Source: Streptomyces ficellus | GTDB lineage: Bacteria; Actinomycetota; Actinomycetes; Streptomycetales; Streptomycetaceae | Assembly: GCF_030406405.1 (NCBI RefSeq) | Contig: NZ_JAUEPL010000029.1 | Span: 1 to 64,000, forward strand | Length of the DNA stretch: 64,000 nt | Reading direction: 5' to 3' | Shown: positions 35,316 to 43,121 of the stretch, piece by piece | Position numbering within the stretch: the first letter of the stretch is position 1 | Layout: each line of letters opens with the position of its first letter | Position numbers and translations under genes: made by a program | The notes under the pieces: model-generated | Databases searched by the model: none | Told to the model about the DNA's origin: nothing | Seen by the model: only the letters and a program-made list of their open reading frames with translations

Positions 35316-36784
35316 CAGCTGCCCGCCGGGCGGATCAGCGAGGCCGCCGTACGCAGCAGGATGCACACGTCCTGCCAGAGCGACCAGTGGTCGATGTAGT
35401 GGTTGTCGAAGCGGCACCGGTCCTCGATGGAGGTGTCACCGCGCAGCCCGTGCACCTGCGCGAGCCCGGTCAGCCCCACGGGCATGCGGTGCCGCGCCGC
35501 GTAACCGGGGTGGAGGCGGCTGAACTTGGCGACGAAGTACGGGCGTTCGGGACGCGGGCCGACCAGGCTCATGTCGCCGCGCAGCACGTTCCACAGCTGC
35601 GGCAGCTCGTCGAGCGAGGTGCGGCGCAGGAAGGTGCCGACCGCGCTCATCCGCTCGTCGTGGGCGACGCTCCAGCGGGTCGCCGCCTCCTCGTCGTCGG
35701 CGGGGCGCAGCGTACGGAACTTCAGCAGCGTGAACAGCCGCCCGTCCTGGCCGACGCGCTGCTGCCGGAAGATCACGCCCGGACCGTCCGACAGCCGGAT
35801 CGCGGCCGCGCACAGCACCAGCAGCGGGCAGAGGGCGGCGAGCATCAGGCCGGCGACGGCGACGTCGAGGACCCGCTTGGACAGCCGCCCCCGGTGGGCG
35901 GGCGCCGGGTCCAGCCGCCGCCACTCGTGGCCCCACAGGTGCTGGCTCATCGGCGTACGTCCGCCGTCGCCGCCGCCGACCAGCCAGCTCGCGCAGCCGT
36001 AGTGGCTGAACAGCGTGACCAGCTCGGCCTGCTCGCTGCCCAGGAACACCGCGTCGCGCACGCCGTTCTGGATGACGGCCCGGTGGATCTCCTCGGTGGT
36101 CGTCAGAACGGGCAGTGACGATTCGCCCGGTACCCGGTGGCCGCTGACGACGCCGACCGGCCGGATGCCGTACTCCGGGTGCCCGGCCAGCGTGCCGGCC
36201 AGCCGGTGCGCCTCCGGCACGGGGCCGACGACGAGCGCGGACCTCGGGTGGGCGCGCGCGGCGGCGCGGCGCCTGTGGTGCAGCACGGCACGGCACGCGC
36301 AGACGAAGGCGAGGTGGACGCCGTACGCGGTCACCAGCGCCGCCGGGCCGATGGCGCGCGGCGGGGACTGCGCGGCCAGCAGGGCGGCGGCCGCGCACCA
36401 GGCGAGGGCGGCACGCCCGGCGAGGGCGGGCAGTTCGTCGAGTACGGAGGCGATGGCGCCGGGCCGGTAGAGGCCCGCGTACGCGTTGAGCGCGGCCAGG
36501 CACGCGGTGAGCTGCATGAGCAGGCCGGCGCCGCGCTGCTCGTCGGTGAGCACCAGCGCGCCGAGCAGGACGGCGACGCAGTCGGCGGCGACCAGCGAGG
36601 AGGTGAAGGGGGCGACGGGCGCGGGGCGGCGCGGCGGCAGGGCCACCCGGTCGGCCGGCCCGCGCGGCGGGGCCAGGTGCGGTGCCGCGGCGACTCCCTC
36701 CGTGGCCAGCGTGGCTTCCGTGGCTTCCGTGGCGTGGACGCGGTCCGCGGTCGGGGTGTTGGCAGCGGTGCTTTCCGTGGTCAC
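35315..36784 (-). CDS. Polyprenyl glycosylphosphotransferase (priming sugar transferase)
   Basis: A 489-residue initiating enzyme that transfers a sugar-1-phosphate from a nucleotide sugar to undecaprenyl phosphate. It has the full-length layout: several N-terminal helices, a Rossmann-like middle domain (SALVVGPVPEAHRLAGTLAG), one long helix (RVLDVAVAGLMLAALCPLLVL) and the catalytic C-terminus with GPGVIFRQQRVGQDGRLFTLLKFRT, SLDELPQLWNVLRGDMSLVGPRPERP and DNHYIDHWS. ATG 36784 overlaps the upstream stop (ATGA). It defines the operon as lipid-linked exopolysaccharide synthesis. The sugar is probably glucose, galactose or a related hexose, by family only. Confidence 0.94.
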   Translation of the reverse strand: MTTESTAANTPTADRVHATEATEATLATEGVAAAPHLAPPRGPADRVALPPRRPAPVAPFTSSLVAADCVAVLLGALVLTDEQRGAGLLMQLTACLAALNAYAGLYRPGAIASVLDELPALAGRAALAWCAAAALLAAQSPPRAIGPAALVTAYGVHLAFVCACRAVLHHRRRAAARAHPRSALVVGPVPEAHRLAGTLAGHPEYGIRPVGVVSGHRVPGESSLPVLTTTEEIHRAVIQNGVRDAVFLGSEQAELVTLFSHYGCASWLVGGGDGGRTPMSQHLWGHEWRRLDPAPAHRGRLSKRVLDVAVAGLMLAALCPLLVLCAAAIRLSDGPGVIFRQQRVGQDGRLFTLLKFRTLRPADDEEAATRWSVAHDERMSAVGTFLRRTSLDELPQLWNVLRGDMSLVGPRPERPYFVAKFSRLHPGYAARHRMPVGLTGLAQVHGLRGDTSIEDRCRFDNHYIDHWSLWQDVCILLRTAASLIRPAGS

Positions 36785-37926
36785 TGGGAGACCGGCTCCC
36801 TGAGCTCACCGCGCGGCGCGGTGGCCACCTCGCGGTACACGTCCGCGAGGGCCGCGCCCGCGCGCCGCACGTCGAATCGCTGGAGTACGTGCTGCCGGGC
36901 CTGCCGGCCCAGTGCCTGCCGCAGGATGGGCCGCCGCAGCAGCCCGGCGAGGGCCGCGGCCAGCGCGGCCGGGTCGTCGGGGCGGACCAGGCAGTGCGCC
37001 GCGTGGCCCGGCGGCAGGCTCTCGCGGGCGCCGTCCACGTCGGTGAGGAGGACCGGGCGGCCGCCGGCCATGGCTTCGAGGGGCGCCAGGGCCAGCCCTT
37101 CCCAGCGGGACGGCAGGACGACCAGGTCGGCGGCCCGGTACCAGGGCGCCGTGTCGGCGACGGCACCCGCGAAGGTGACCGACCGGGGCGCGGCGGCACG
37201 CAGCGCGGGGGCGGAGGGTCCGTCGCCGACGAGGGCGAGCCGGGCGTGCGGTACGCGGTCGAGGACGGCGGGCCACGCCTGGAGGAGCGTGTCCTGGCCC
37301 TTCTGGCGGCACAGCCGTCCCACGCACACCACGAGCGGCGCGGCGGCGGGCAGCGCGAGCGCGGCGCGGGCGGCCGCCCGGTCCATCCCGGTGGCGAACC
37401 GGGCGACGTCGACGCCGTTGTGGATGACGGCCCAGGCGGCCCGTACCCCGGCGTGCTCACCGCGCCGCCGCTCCGCCTCGCTGACGCAGACGACGCGGTC
37501 GGTCCAGCGGGCGGCGGCCCAGCGCTCCCAGCGCCGGGCGAGCGCCCCGGTCACCCCGCCGACCGCCTCGAAGGACCAGGCGTGCGGCTGGTACACGGTC
37601 GGAACGCGGCCGCGTACGGCGATACGGGCGGCCAGCCCGGCCTTCGCGCTGTGCGCGTGCACCAGGTCGGGGCGTACGAGATCGACGAGCTCGGCGATCC
37701 TGCGGCTCTCGGCCACCAGCCGCCGCCCCGGTTCGCGGCCGGCCCGCCACGGGTGCACCTCGGCGCCGAGGCCGCGCACCGCCGCCGCCAGCGGCGTACC
37801 CGGCGGGCAGGCGACGGCCACCCGCATCCCCAGGGCCAGGTGCGCCCCCACCACGTCGGTGACCACACGGGCCACCCCGCCGTCACCGGGCTGGACAACA
37901 TGCAATGCGGTGAGTGGGCGACGCAC
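36781..37926 (-). CDS. GT4-family glycosyltransferase, first gene of polysaccharide operon
   Basis: GT-B glycosyltransferase of 381 residues. The acceptor domain starts TALHVVQPGDGGVARVVTDVV and has VHAHSAKAGLAARIAVR. The donor domain contains VIHNGVDVARF, VCVGRLCRQKGQDTLLQAW and WEGLALAPLEAMAGGRPVLLTD. GTG 37926 has GAAAGGG upstream and follows a 600-base non-coding region, so this is the promoter-proximal gene. It likely adds the second sugar after the priming transferase. Confidence 0.92.
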   Translation of the reverse strand: MRRPLTALHVVQPGDGGVARVVTDVVGAHLALGMRVAVACPPGTPLAAAVRGLGAEVHPWRAGREPGRRLVAESRRIAELVDLVRPDLVHAHSAKAGLAARIAVRGRVPTVYQPHAWSFEAVGGVTGALARRWERWAAARWTDRVVCVSEAERRRGEHAGVRAAWAVIHNGVDVARFATGMDRAAARAALALPAAAPLVVCVGRLCRQKGQDTLLQAWPAVLDRVPHARLALVGDGPSAPALRAAAPRSVTFAGAVADTAPWYRAADLVVLPSRWEGLALAPLEAMAGGRPVLLTDVDGARESLPPGHAAHCLVRPDDPAALAAALAGLLRRPILRQALGRQARQHVLQRFDVRRAGAALADVYREVATAPRGELREPVSQ

Positions 37927-38544
37927 GCGTGACCCTTTCTTCGAAGCCTTCTACGACGTGGGTGGCAGTGAGGGGTCGGCGCTCTTCGGCGCGCGGCGGA
38001 CGTCAGCGGCGCGCCGGACCGCGCCGCACGGCAAGAACCTCTGAATTCCCCATACGGGTTCTCCACTGTGACGATTGAGGACCGCGAAAAAGGGTTCCCG
38101 CTGGGACGGAGCGGAAGCAGCGGGAAGAACGTTATAGCTCAACAAACACGACCCGAAGCAAGGGAAACACCGGCGGGCCAACTTCCTGATTTTCAGGTCG
38201 CGTTAGCCGGTGCGGCGTGTCGCGCACGACCAATTCACGCGGTGGGTTCACCCGTTCGGTGGCGCAGGGGCTGTCCACGCCGGCGATCCTGGTGCCCTGG
38301 TGTCGGCCGGGATGCGGAAAGGCAGGTGACCATCCCTGGGCCGCAACAAATACGGGGCGGACCACCCTGTCGGCGGCGCCCGGAAAACACCCGGGGAGCG
38401 GCCACGATGTCCTTTCCGGGGCAGGTCAGGCGGTTGCATTCACCCATGGGGCCGAATCACACTCGCGCCGCATGCGTTTGCGGGCCGCGCGGGCGGGACT
38501 CACGGTGATGTCACATTCTCGACGCGTCACTGGAAGGACAAGGA
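37927..38544. promoter_or_regulatory. Long divergent intergenic region between polysaccharide operon and secreted-protein gene
   Basis: About 620 bases without a convincing gene, noticeably more AT-rich than its surroundings, separating divergent transcription units. A hairpin with 9-base arms TTCCCGCTG (38095-38103) and CAGCGGGAA (38118-38126) lies about 170 bases ahead of the operon start and could be part of an untranslated leader. I could not define -10/-35 elements with confidence. Confidence 0.5.
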
Positions 38545-39168
38545 ATGCGTCTCCTGACACCCCGCCGCGTGGCGGTCACCGCGATCTGCGCCGCGCTCAC
38601 GCTCGGTACGGCGGGACCGGCCCTCGCCCACTCCCACCACCCGCTGCCGCAGTCCACCGGCGCCGTCGACGCGGAGGCCAGGGCGCCCCAGGACATCGGC
38701 GACATCCTCAGTTCGCTCACCAGTCTCCTCGGCGGCGTCGTCACCACCGTCCTGGGCACGAACAGCAACCAGGCTGCCCCCGCCGGCAACCTGAACAGCG
38801 CGCAGATGACGGACCTCACCGCCGCCATCGAGGCCCTGAAGAAGGCGGCCGCCGAAGCGGAAGAGGAAGAGGAAGACGCCAGCACGCCCACCACCACTCC
38901 CACCACGGTGACCGGCGGCGGCTCCATGGCCGGGACGGACGCGGACATGGAGGAGGCGCTCGCCGACATGCAGGAGGCGGTCACCGAGCTCGTCGCGGCC
39001 ACCTCGAAGAAGCAGGCGTCCGCCGACGCGTCGCGCATCCAGGCGGCGGTGAAGAACCTGGTCGACACGGTCATGCGCGATGTCACGAAGATGGCCGAGA
39101 CGCCCACGACGGGGATGACCACCCTTCCGGCCCCCACGACCGCCGAGACGCCCCTCACCGGCGTCTGA
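38545..39168 (+). CDS. Secreted helical protein of unknown function
   Basis: A 207-residue exported protein. The signal peptide reads RRVAVTAICAALTLGTAGPALAHS. The mature part has a hydrophobic patch (DILSSLTSLLGGVVTTVLGTNSNQAAPAGNL) followed by amphipathic helices with an EEEEEED acidic run, a Thr/Pro hinge (TPTTTPTT), a second helical segment (MEEALADMQEAVTELVAAT) and a Thr/Pro tail. GGAAGGACAAGGA precedes the ATG. There is no LPXTG or lipobox. It is divergent from the polysaccharide operon and followed by a strong terminator. Function unknown; a surface or matrix role is inferred from context. Confidence 0.75.
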   Translation: MRLLTPRRVAVTAICAALTLGTAGPALAHSHHPLPQSTGAVDAEARAPQDIGDILSSLTSLLGGVVTTVLGTNSNQAAPAGNLNSAQMTDLTAAIEALKKAAAEAEEEEEDASTPTTTPTTVTGGGSMAGTDADMEEALADMQEAVTELVAATSKKQASADASRIQAAVKNLVDTVMRDVTKMAETPTTGMTTLPAPTTAETPLTGV

Positions 39169-39224
39169 GCAACCCGCGTCCGAGCAGGCCCGCGGGCCCC
39201 GAAGGCCCCCGGCGCACACCCTGA

Positions 39225-39267
39225 CGGCCGTGCCGCCTCAGCTTCCCCGGCTGAGCCGGCACGGCCG
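39225..39267 (+). terminator. Terminator after secreted helical protein gene
   Basis: Eighteen-base arms (39225-39242 and 39250-39267) with one mismatch and a seven-base loop, followed shortly by TTTT. Confidence 0.9.
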
Positions 39268-39470
39268 CCTGCTTTTCTCCGTCACGCTGATCTGGAAATA
39301 GGACCGCTTCTCATCGTTCGAGTGCAGTGGCGAGAATTCCCCTCTCATGGAGTTTCCCCCGAGCGGAGGGCTCGTTACAGATGACAGAGCGCCGCACAGG
39401 TGATCCAAGTGGCCTGTCGCGTGCGCGAGTTGCAGCGAACAGACGCCATTCCAGGAAGGACTCACTCCCC

Positions 39471-39722
39471 ATGAAGCCCACAAAGGTTGCCGCGGTCGTC
39501 GCCGGTTCCGTGATGGCTCTGGGCGCGGCCGCCCCGGCCTTTGCCGCCGAGACCCTTACCCCTTCCGGCCTGAACGGAGCGGTTGAACCGTTCGGCAAGC
39601 CCCGCCTCACCGAAGCGGTTCCCACCGAAGCGGTGACCAAGGCGACGACCGACGGCAAGGTCGTCAACAAGGTCAAGGACGCCGCGAAGCCGCTGCTGGG
39701 CGGAGTGCCGCTGGGCAAGTAG
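39471..39722 (+). CDS. Small secreted protein with chaplin-like signal peptide
   Basis: An 83-residue exported protein. Signal peptide MKPTKVAAVVAGSVMALGAA is followed by PAFA, then a mature peptide of about 58 residues containing LNGAVEPFGKPRL, a repeated EAVPTEAV and a basic helix VVNKVKDAAKPLLGGVPLGK. The signal closely resembles those of the neighbouring chaplins, though the mature part lacks cysteines and the chaplin domain. CAGGAAGGA precedes ATG 39471. Unknown function; possibly an accessory surface peptide. Confidence 0.72.
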   Translation: MKPTKVAAVVAGSVMALGAAAPAFAAETLTPSGLNGAVEPFGKPRLTEAVPTEAVTKATTDGKVVNKVKDAAKPLLGGVPLGK

Positions 39723-39897
39723 TCGCCGTACGCGGCGCTGCCGGGGCCGGCTGGGAAGATGGGTTCCTGTCGGCCTTTTGGCATGCCCTGCTGGGACGTT
39801 GCTGCAACCGGGCGAATGCTGAGTCGTTTCCCGGCGCGTGCTCGTTCTTTTGGTCAGCACCATACTCACAAGCAAACTTGGGAAGGCGCACGCAGCT

Positions 39898-40419
39898 ATG
39901 AACCTGAAATCTCAGGCCCGCGTGGGGATTGTCGTCACCTCCCTCGCATCGGCGGTGATGGCGACCCCCGCAGCGGCGGCCACCGCGCCGGTGGCACCGG
40001 TGGACGTGCCGCTGCACGGCCTGCGCGCCGTACTCCCCATGGAGCCGCCGACGCTGCGTACCGGTGTGCCCCTCCCCATGCCGGGAGGGCCGATGGGTCT
40101 CACCGGCCACGGGGAGGGCACGTTGCAGCCGCTGCTCCTGCCGCAATTCCCCGTGACGGCCGGGCTCCCCGAGACGCTGGTCAGCGCCTCGCTGCCGGAC
40201 GTCGTGGAAAGCCAGCCGTTGAGCCGCGCGCTGGTCTCGGCGCCCGCCTCCGACGCGCGGGCCATCACGCCCGGAGCGGTACTGGGCATCCCGCTCACGC
40301 TGCCGCGGGCCGAGACGCGCGGCCTGCCGGGCGTCGAGCTGCCGAGGGCCGGCGTTCTGACGCCGGCCGTCACCGCGGGGCTGGAGACGACCCTCGGACT
40401 GGCGCGGTCCGAGCCCTGA
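39898..40419 (+). CDS. Secreted Pro/Leu-rich protein of unknown function
   Basis: A 173-residue exported protein. The signal is ARVGIVVTSLASAVMATPAAA; the mature region is rich in Pro, Leu and Val with no cysteine, including GVPLPMPGGPMGLTGHGEGT and VTAGLPETLVSASLPDVVES, suggesting an extended or beta-rich surface protein. GGGAAGG lies ahead of ATG 39898. It sits between another small secreted protein and a chaplin gene. No domain recognised. Confidence 0.72.
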   Translation: MNLKSQARVGIVVTSLASAVMATPAAAATAPVAPVDVPLHGLRAVLPMEPPTLRTGVPLPMPGGPMGLTGHGEGTLQPLLLPQFPVTAGLPETLVSASLPDVVESQPLSRALVSAPASDARAITPGAVLGIPLTLPRAETRGLPGVELPRAGVLTPAVTAGLETTLGLARSEP

Positions 40420-40567
40420 TCCCCTGCTCTTCCACCGCCTCCCCCGCCCCCTCGGGCGGGGAACGCGCCATTGGAGTGGCACGCCGTTACCCCGGCCCGA
40501 AGAGCGGCGTTATAGGGCAGTGACAACCGCAGGTCCGCGGTCGATTTCCACGTACAAGGAGATACTG

Positions 40568-40849
40568 ATGTCTCGCATCGCGAAGGCTGCCGCCGTTATG
40601 GCCGGCACGAGCGCCGTCGCCCTGAGCGGAGCCGGCATGGCGGTCGCCGACGCCGACGCCCAAGCCGCGGCCGCTCACTCCCCCGGTGTCATCTCGGGCA
40701 ACGTCGTCCAGGTGCCGATCGAGATTCCGGTCAACTTCTGCGGCAACACCATCGACGTCATCGGTCTGCTGAACCCGACGTTCGGCAACAAGTGCGCGAA
40801 CGTCGATCACAAGGACCACAAGAACCACAAGGACGGCTACGGCGGCTGA
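40568..40849 (+). CDS. Short chaplin with charged His/Lys/Asp tail
   Basis: A 93-residue chaplin. Signal peptide residues 1-~30 (AGTSAVALSGAGMAVADA) precede a chaplin domain [20 protein letters not shown] then CGNTIDVIGLLNPTFGNKC, with both conserved cysteines. Unusually it carries a 16-residue extension, NVDHKDHKNHKDGYGG, of alternating His, Lys and Asp that normal short chaplins lack. AAGGAG precedes ATG 40568 and a strong hairpin follows. It may add a metal-binding or polysaccharide-contacting patch to the surface film; that is inference. Confidence 0.93.
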   Translation: MSRIAKAAAVMAGTSAVALSGAGMAVADADAQAAAAHSPGVISGNVVQVPIEIPVNFCGNTIDVIGLLNPTFGNKCANVDHKDHKNHKDGYGG

Positions 40850-40864
40850 GTTCTGGCCACCCGT

Positions 40865-40896
40865 ACGGCCCCCCGGCTCACCGGCCGGGGGGCCGT
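40865..40896 (+). terminator. Terminator after chaplin gene
   Basis: Thirteen-base perfect arms (40865-40877 and 40884-40896) with a six-base loop, immediately downstream of the chaplin stop. Confidence 0.85.
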
Positions 40897-41078
40897 TCCG
40901 TGTCCCTACCGGTGGATACGGTGGTGGTCGGCGGCGTCCGCCGGGGTGACGTGACCTGGCGCTGCCTGGTGCCGGTGCGCAGGGTGCACGCCTGACACAT
41001 TCGCGGCCCTATCCCTCGTTTTCGTGAAGAAAACAGGGAAAACCGCGACGAAAGGATTCGGCGTGTAACGTCCCCGCC

Positions 41079-41720
41079 ATGACGATGACGAGCGTGCAGG
41101 ACGAGGTGTCCCACGACCGCGATGAGGACGCCGCGCACGGCACGGGCACGGGTGCGAGCCGGGCGTTCGCGTGGATGCTGGTGGTCACCGGCGCGGCGGG
41201 GCTGCTCGCGGCGTGGGTGATCACGCTGGACAAGTTCAAGCTGCTGGAGGACCCGAACTTCACGCCGGGCTGCAGCCTGAACCCGGTGGTGTCGTGCGGC
41301 AACATCATGAAGAGCGAGCAGGCCTCGGCCTTCGGCTTCCCCAACCCGATGCTGGGCCTGGTCACCTACGGCATGGTGATCGCCATCGGGGCGGGGCTGC
41401 TGGCCGGCGCCCGCTACCGCCGCTGGTACTGGCTCGGCCTGAACGCCGGCACGCTCTTCGGCACCGGGTTCTGCATGTGGCTGATGTATGAGTCGCTGTA
41501 CGAGATCAACTCGCTGTGCCTGTGGTGCTCCCTGGCGTGGGCCGCGACGATCGTCATGTTCTGGTACGTCACCTCCCACAACGTACGCAACGACATCCTC
41601 CCGGCCCCCCGCGCGCTGCGCGGCTTCCTCGACGAGTTCACCTGGGTGCTGCCGGTCCTGCACATCGGGATCATCGGCATGCTGATCCTCACCCGCTGGT
41701 GGGACTTCTGGACCAGCTGA
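41079..41720 (+). CDS. Vitamin K epoxide reductase (VKOR) family thiol oxidase
   Basis: Integral membrane protein of 213 residues with about five helices. The loop cysteines are in GCSLNPVVSCGNIM and the active CxxC pair in SLCLWCSLAW, placed as in bacterial VKOR that reoxidises DsbA-like proteins using quinones to make disulfides outside the cell. ATG 41079 is the first start; its ribosome site is modest. It lies directly after chaplin genes whose products need an intramolecular disulfide, so supply of oxidising power to such proteins is a plausible role. Confidence 0.93.
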   Translation: MTMTSVQDEVSHDRDEDAAHGTGTGASRAFAWMLVVTGAAGLLAAWVITLDKFKLLEDPNFTPGCSLNPVVSCGNIMKSEQASAFGFPNPMLGLVTYGMVIAIGAGLLAGARYRRWYWLGLNAGTLFGTGFCMWLMYESLYEINSLCLWCSLAWAATIVMFWYVTSHNVRNDILPAPRALRGFLDEFTWVLPVLHIGIIGMLILTRWWDFWTS

Positions 41721-41807
41721 GGCCCGGGCGGGCTCACCGCCGGTACAGCCGCACCGCCCGGGTCTGCTGCGTCACGGTCTGCCGCCTCACGGTCTGCTGC
41801 GTCAGGG

Positions 41808-42230
41808 GTCAGCCGCTTCGGGCGGGAGCCGCAGTTGCAGCATCGCCAGGAGGCGCTGCCGGGGCTGGGCGAAGTCCAGCCCGGTGAGCTCCTGCGCGCG
41901 CCGGATCCGGTAGCGCAGGGTGTTGCGGTGGATGTGCAACCGCGCGGCCGCCACGGGAATGTTGCGGTGTGGCGACCCGCGCGGCGCCCAGCAGCACTTC
42001 CTCCGAGCGCGGGGTGAGCGGCTGGGAGCCTTCCTGGACCCAGATGGTGCCCAGCGGCCGGGCCCCGGCTCGGATGGCGACCGCCAGTCGGCGCCGGATG
42101 CTCATCGACGGCGATCACCGTGTCGCAGGTCCGCAGGTGCTCGAAGGCCCCCCACTCGCGCAGCCTGGAGAGGTACGCCTCCGGGCTCTGCCAGCCCAGG
42201 ATGGACAGCCGCCGCAGATCGTCCACCTCT
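41808..42230 (-). pseudogene. PucR-family transcriptional regulator remnant
   Basis: The minus strand holds disconnected but ordered pieces of a PucR-type regulator. LRRLSILGWQSPEAYLSRLR and FEHLRTCDTVIAV come first; then, after a frame change, MSIRRRLAVAIRAGARPLGTIW to TPRSEEVLLGAARVA; then, after a deletion and another shift, the helix-turn-helix NTLRYRIRRAQELTGLDFAQ and RQRLLAMLQLRLPPE. The N-terminal domain and much of the middle are gone. It is head-to-head with a permease remnant. Such a regulator commonly controls amino-acid or GABA use, so the pair looks like a lost catabolic locus. Confidence 0.75.
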
Positions 42231-42237
42231 CCGGTGC

Positions 42238-42642
42238 GGCGGGCTGCCCGCGGTCGCGGTCAACTACCGGTGGCCCGACGCCGTCTTCCTGTTCCTCCTG
42301 AACTCCTCGGGTGCGGTCGCACTGTTCGTCTGGCTGGTCGTCTGCTTCACCCAACTGCGCATGCGCGGAATCCTGCTACGCGAGTCGCCGGACAAGCTGG
42401 TCGTGCGGATGTGGCTCTTCCCGTACCTGACGTGGGCCACCATCGGCATGATTTCCTTCGTGCTGGTCTACATGCTCACCGACGACGCCGGCCGCGAACG
42501 GGTCATCCTGTCCGGACTGGTGGCGGCGCTGGTCGTGGCCATCTCGGTGGTACGTGACCGGCTCCGCACCGGTACGCGGGACGATGTCACGACCGACTCG
42601 GTCAGCCCGGTCGGCTCGGTCGGCTCGATCTCGAAGCCGTAG
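42238..42642 (+). pseudogene. Amino-acid (GABA-type) permease C-terminal remnant
   Basis: Only about the last 130 residues of an APC-family permease remain: VNYRWPDAVFLFLLNSSGAVA, LFVWLVVCFTQLRMRG and WLFPYLTWATIGMISF, followed by a charged tail. This corresponds to the final helices of GABA/amino-acid permeases normally about 450-500 residues long. The 5' part is missing and the sequence switches directly to the PucR remnant near 42235. It cannot make a transporter. Confidence 0.78.
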
Positions 42643-42650
42643 CACGCGGG

Positions 42651-42699
42651 CCGTACCGCTCGGTCCCGTCCTCGCCCAGAAAGGGCCCGAGCGGTACGG
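42651..42699 (+). terminator. Hairpin after permease remnant
   Basis: Twelve-base arms CCGTACCGCTCG (42651-42662) and CGAGCGGTACGG (42688-42699) around a 25-base interior follow the permease stop; this is probably its original terminator. The next ~230 bases contain no convincing gene. Confidence 0.55.
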
Positions 42700-42934
42700 G
42701 TCCAGGCTCTCCGCAGCTCAGGAAGGGCAAGTGTTGGCGGCGACAGTATGGCTTGCAGTACGCCGACGCTCGCATGGAGAGAGCCGTTGGACCTCGCCGC
42801 CCAGCGCCTCGGCGATCGCCTCGAACTCGGCGAGGGGCCCTGCACAGCCGATCCCGCTCCGCTCACGCATTCGCTCACGCAAGCCATCTCGCGGCACCCC
42901 GGCCGTGTGACGCGTCATGCCCCGAGCAAGGAAA

Positions 42935-42967
42935 AACCCCAGGTCACGGCGAGTGAGTCCTGGGGTT
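42935..42967 (-). terminator. Terminator of tRNA-Thr
   Basis: Arms AACCCCAGG (42935-42943) and CCTGGGGTT (42959-42967) followed on the minus strand by a run of T (complement of 42932-42936), just downstream of the tRNA. Confidence 0.85.
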
Positions 42968-42973
42968 TCTCTG

Positions 42974-43047
42974 AGCCGCCTTCGGGATTCGAACCCGAGA
43001 CCTACGCATTACGAGTGCGTTGCTCTGGCCAACTGAGCTAAGGCGGC
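42974..43047 (-). tRNA. tRNA-Thr (anticodon CGT)
   Basis: A complete cloverleaf on the minus strand. The acceptor arms are GCCGCCT (43047-43041) and AGGCGGC (42981-42975) with discriminator U; the D-loop is TAGCTCAGTTGGCCAGAGC. The anticodon loop CTCGTAA gives CGU, reading ACG threonine codons, and GGTTCGAATCC forms the T-arm. CCA is not encoded. A terminator follows. Confidence 0.96.
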
Positions 43048-43121
43048 ATGCCGTGCGATTCCCTCGCGGGTGCAGCGGCGGGCACAAGTCTACACAGGTC
43101 CGGAGGGTGCATCGCACACGC

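Noticed and set aside
37951-38508. Open frames in the divergent region ahead of the polysaccharide operon
   Set aside because: They lack ribosome sites and codon bias; the region is comparatively AT-rich and looks regulatory.
26904-41720. Possibility that the polysaccharide region is a recent mobile island
   Set aside because: No integrase, transposase, direct repeats or att-like duplication is visible, and composition matches the surroundings.
42750-42900. Possible GAF-domain scrap (LGDRLELGEGPC) on the plus strand before tRNA-Thr
   Set aside because: The match is too short and has no flanking domain or frame bias.
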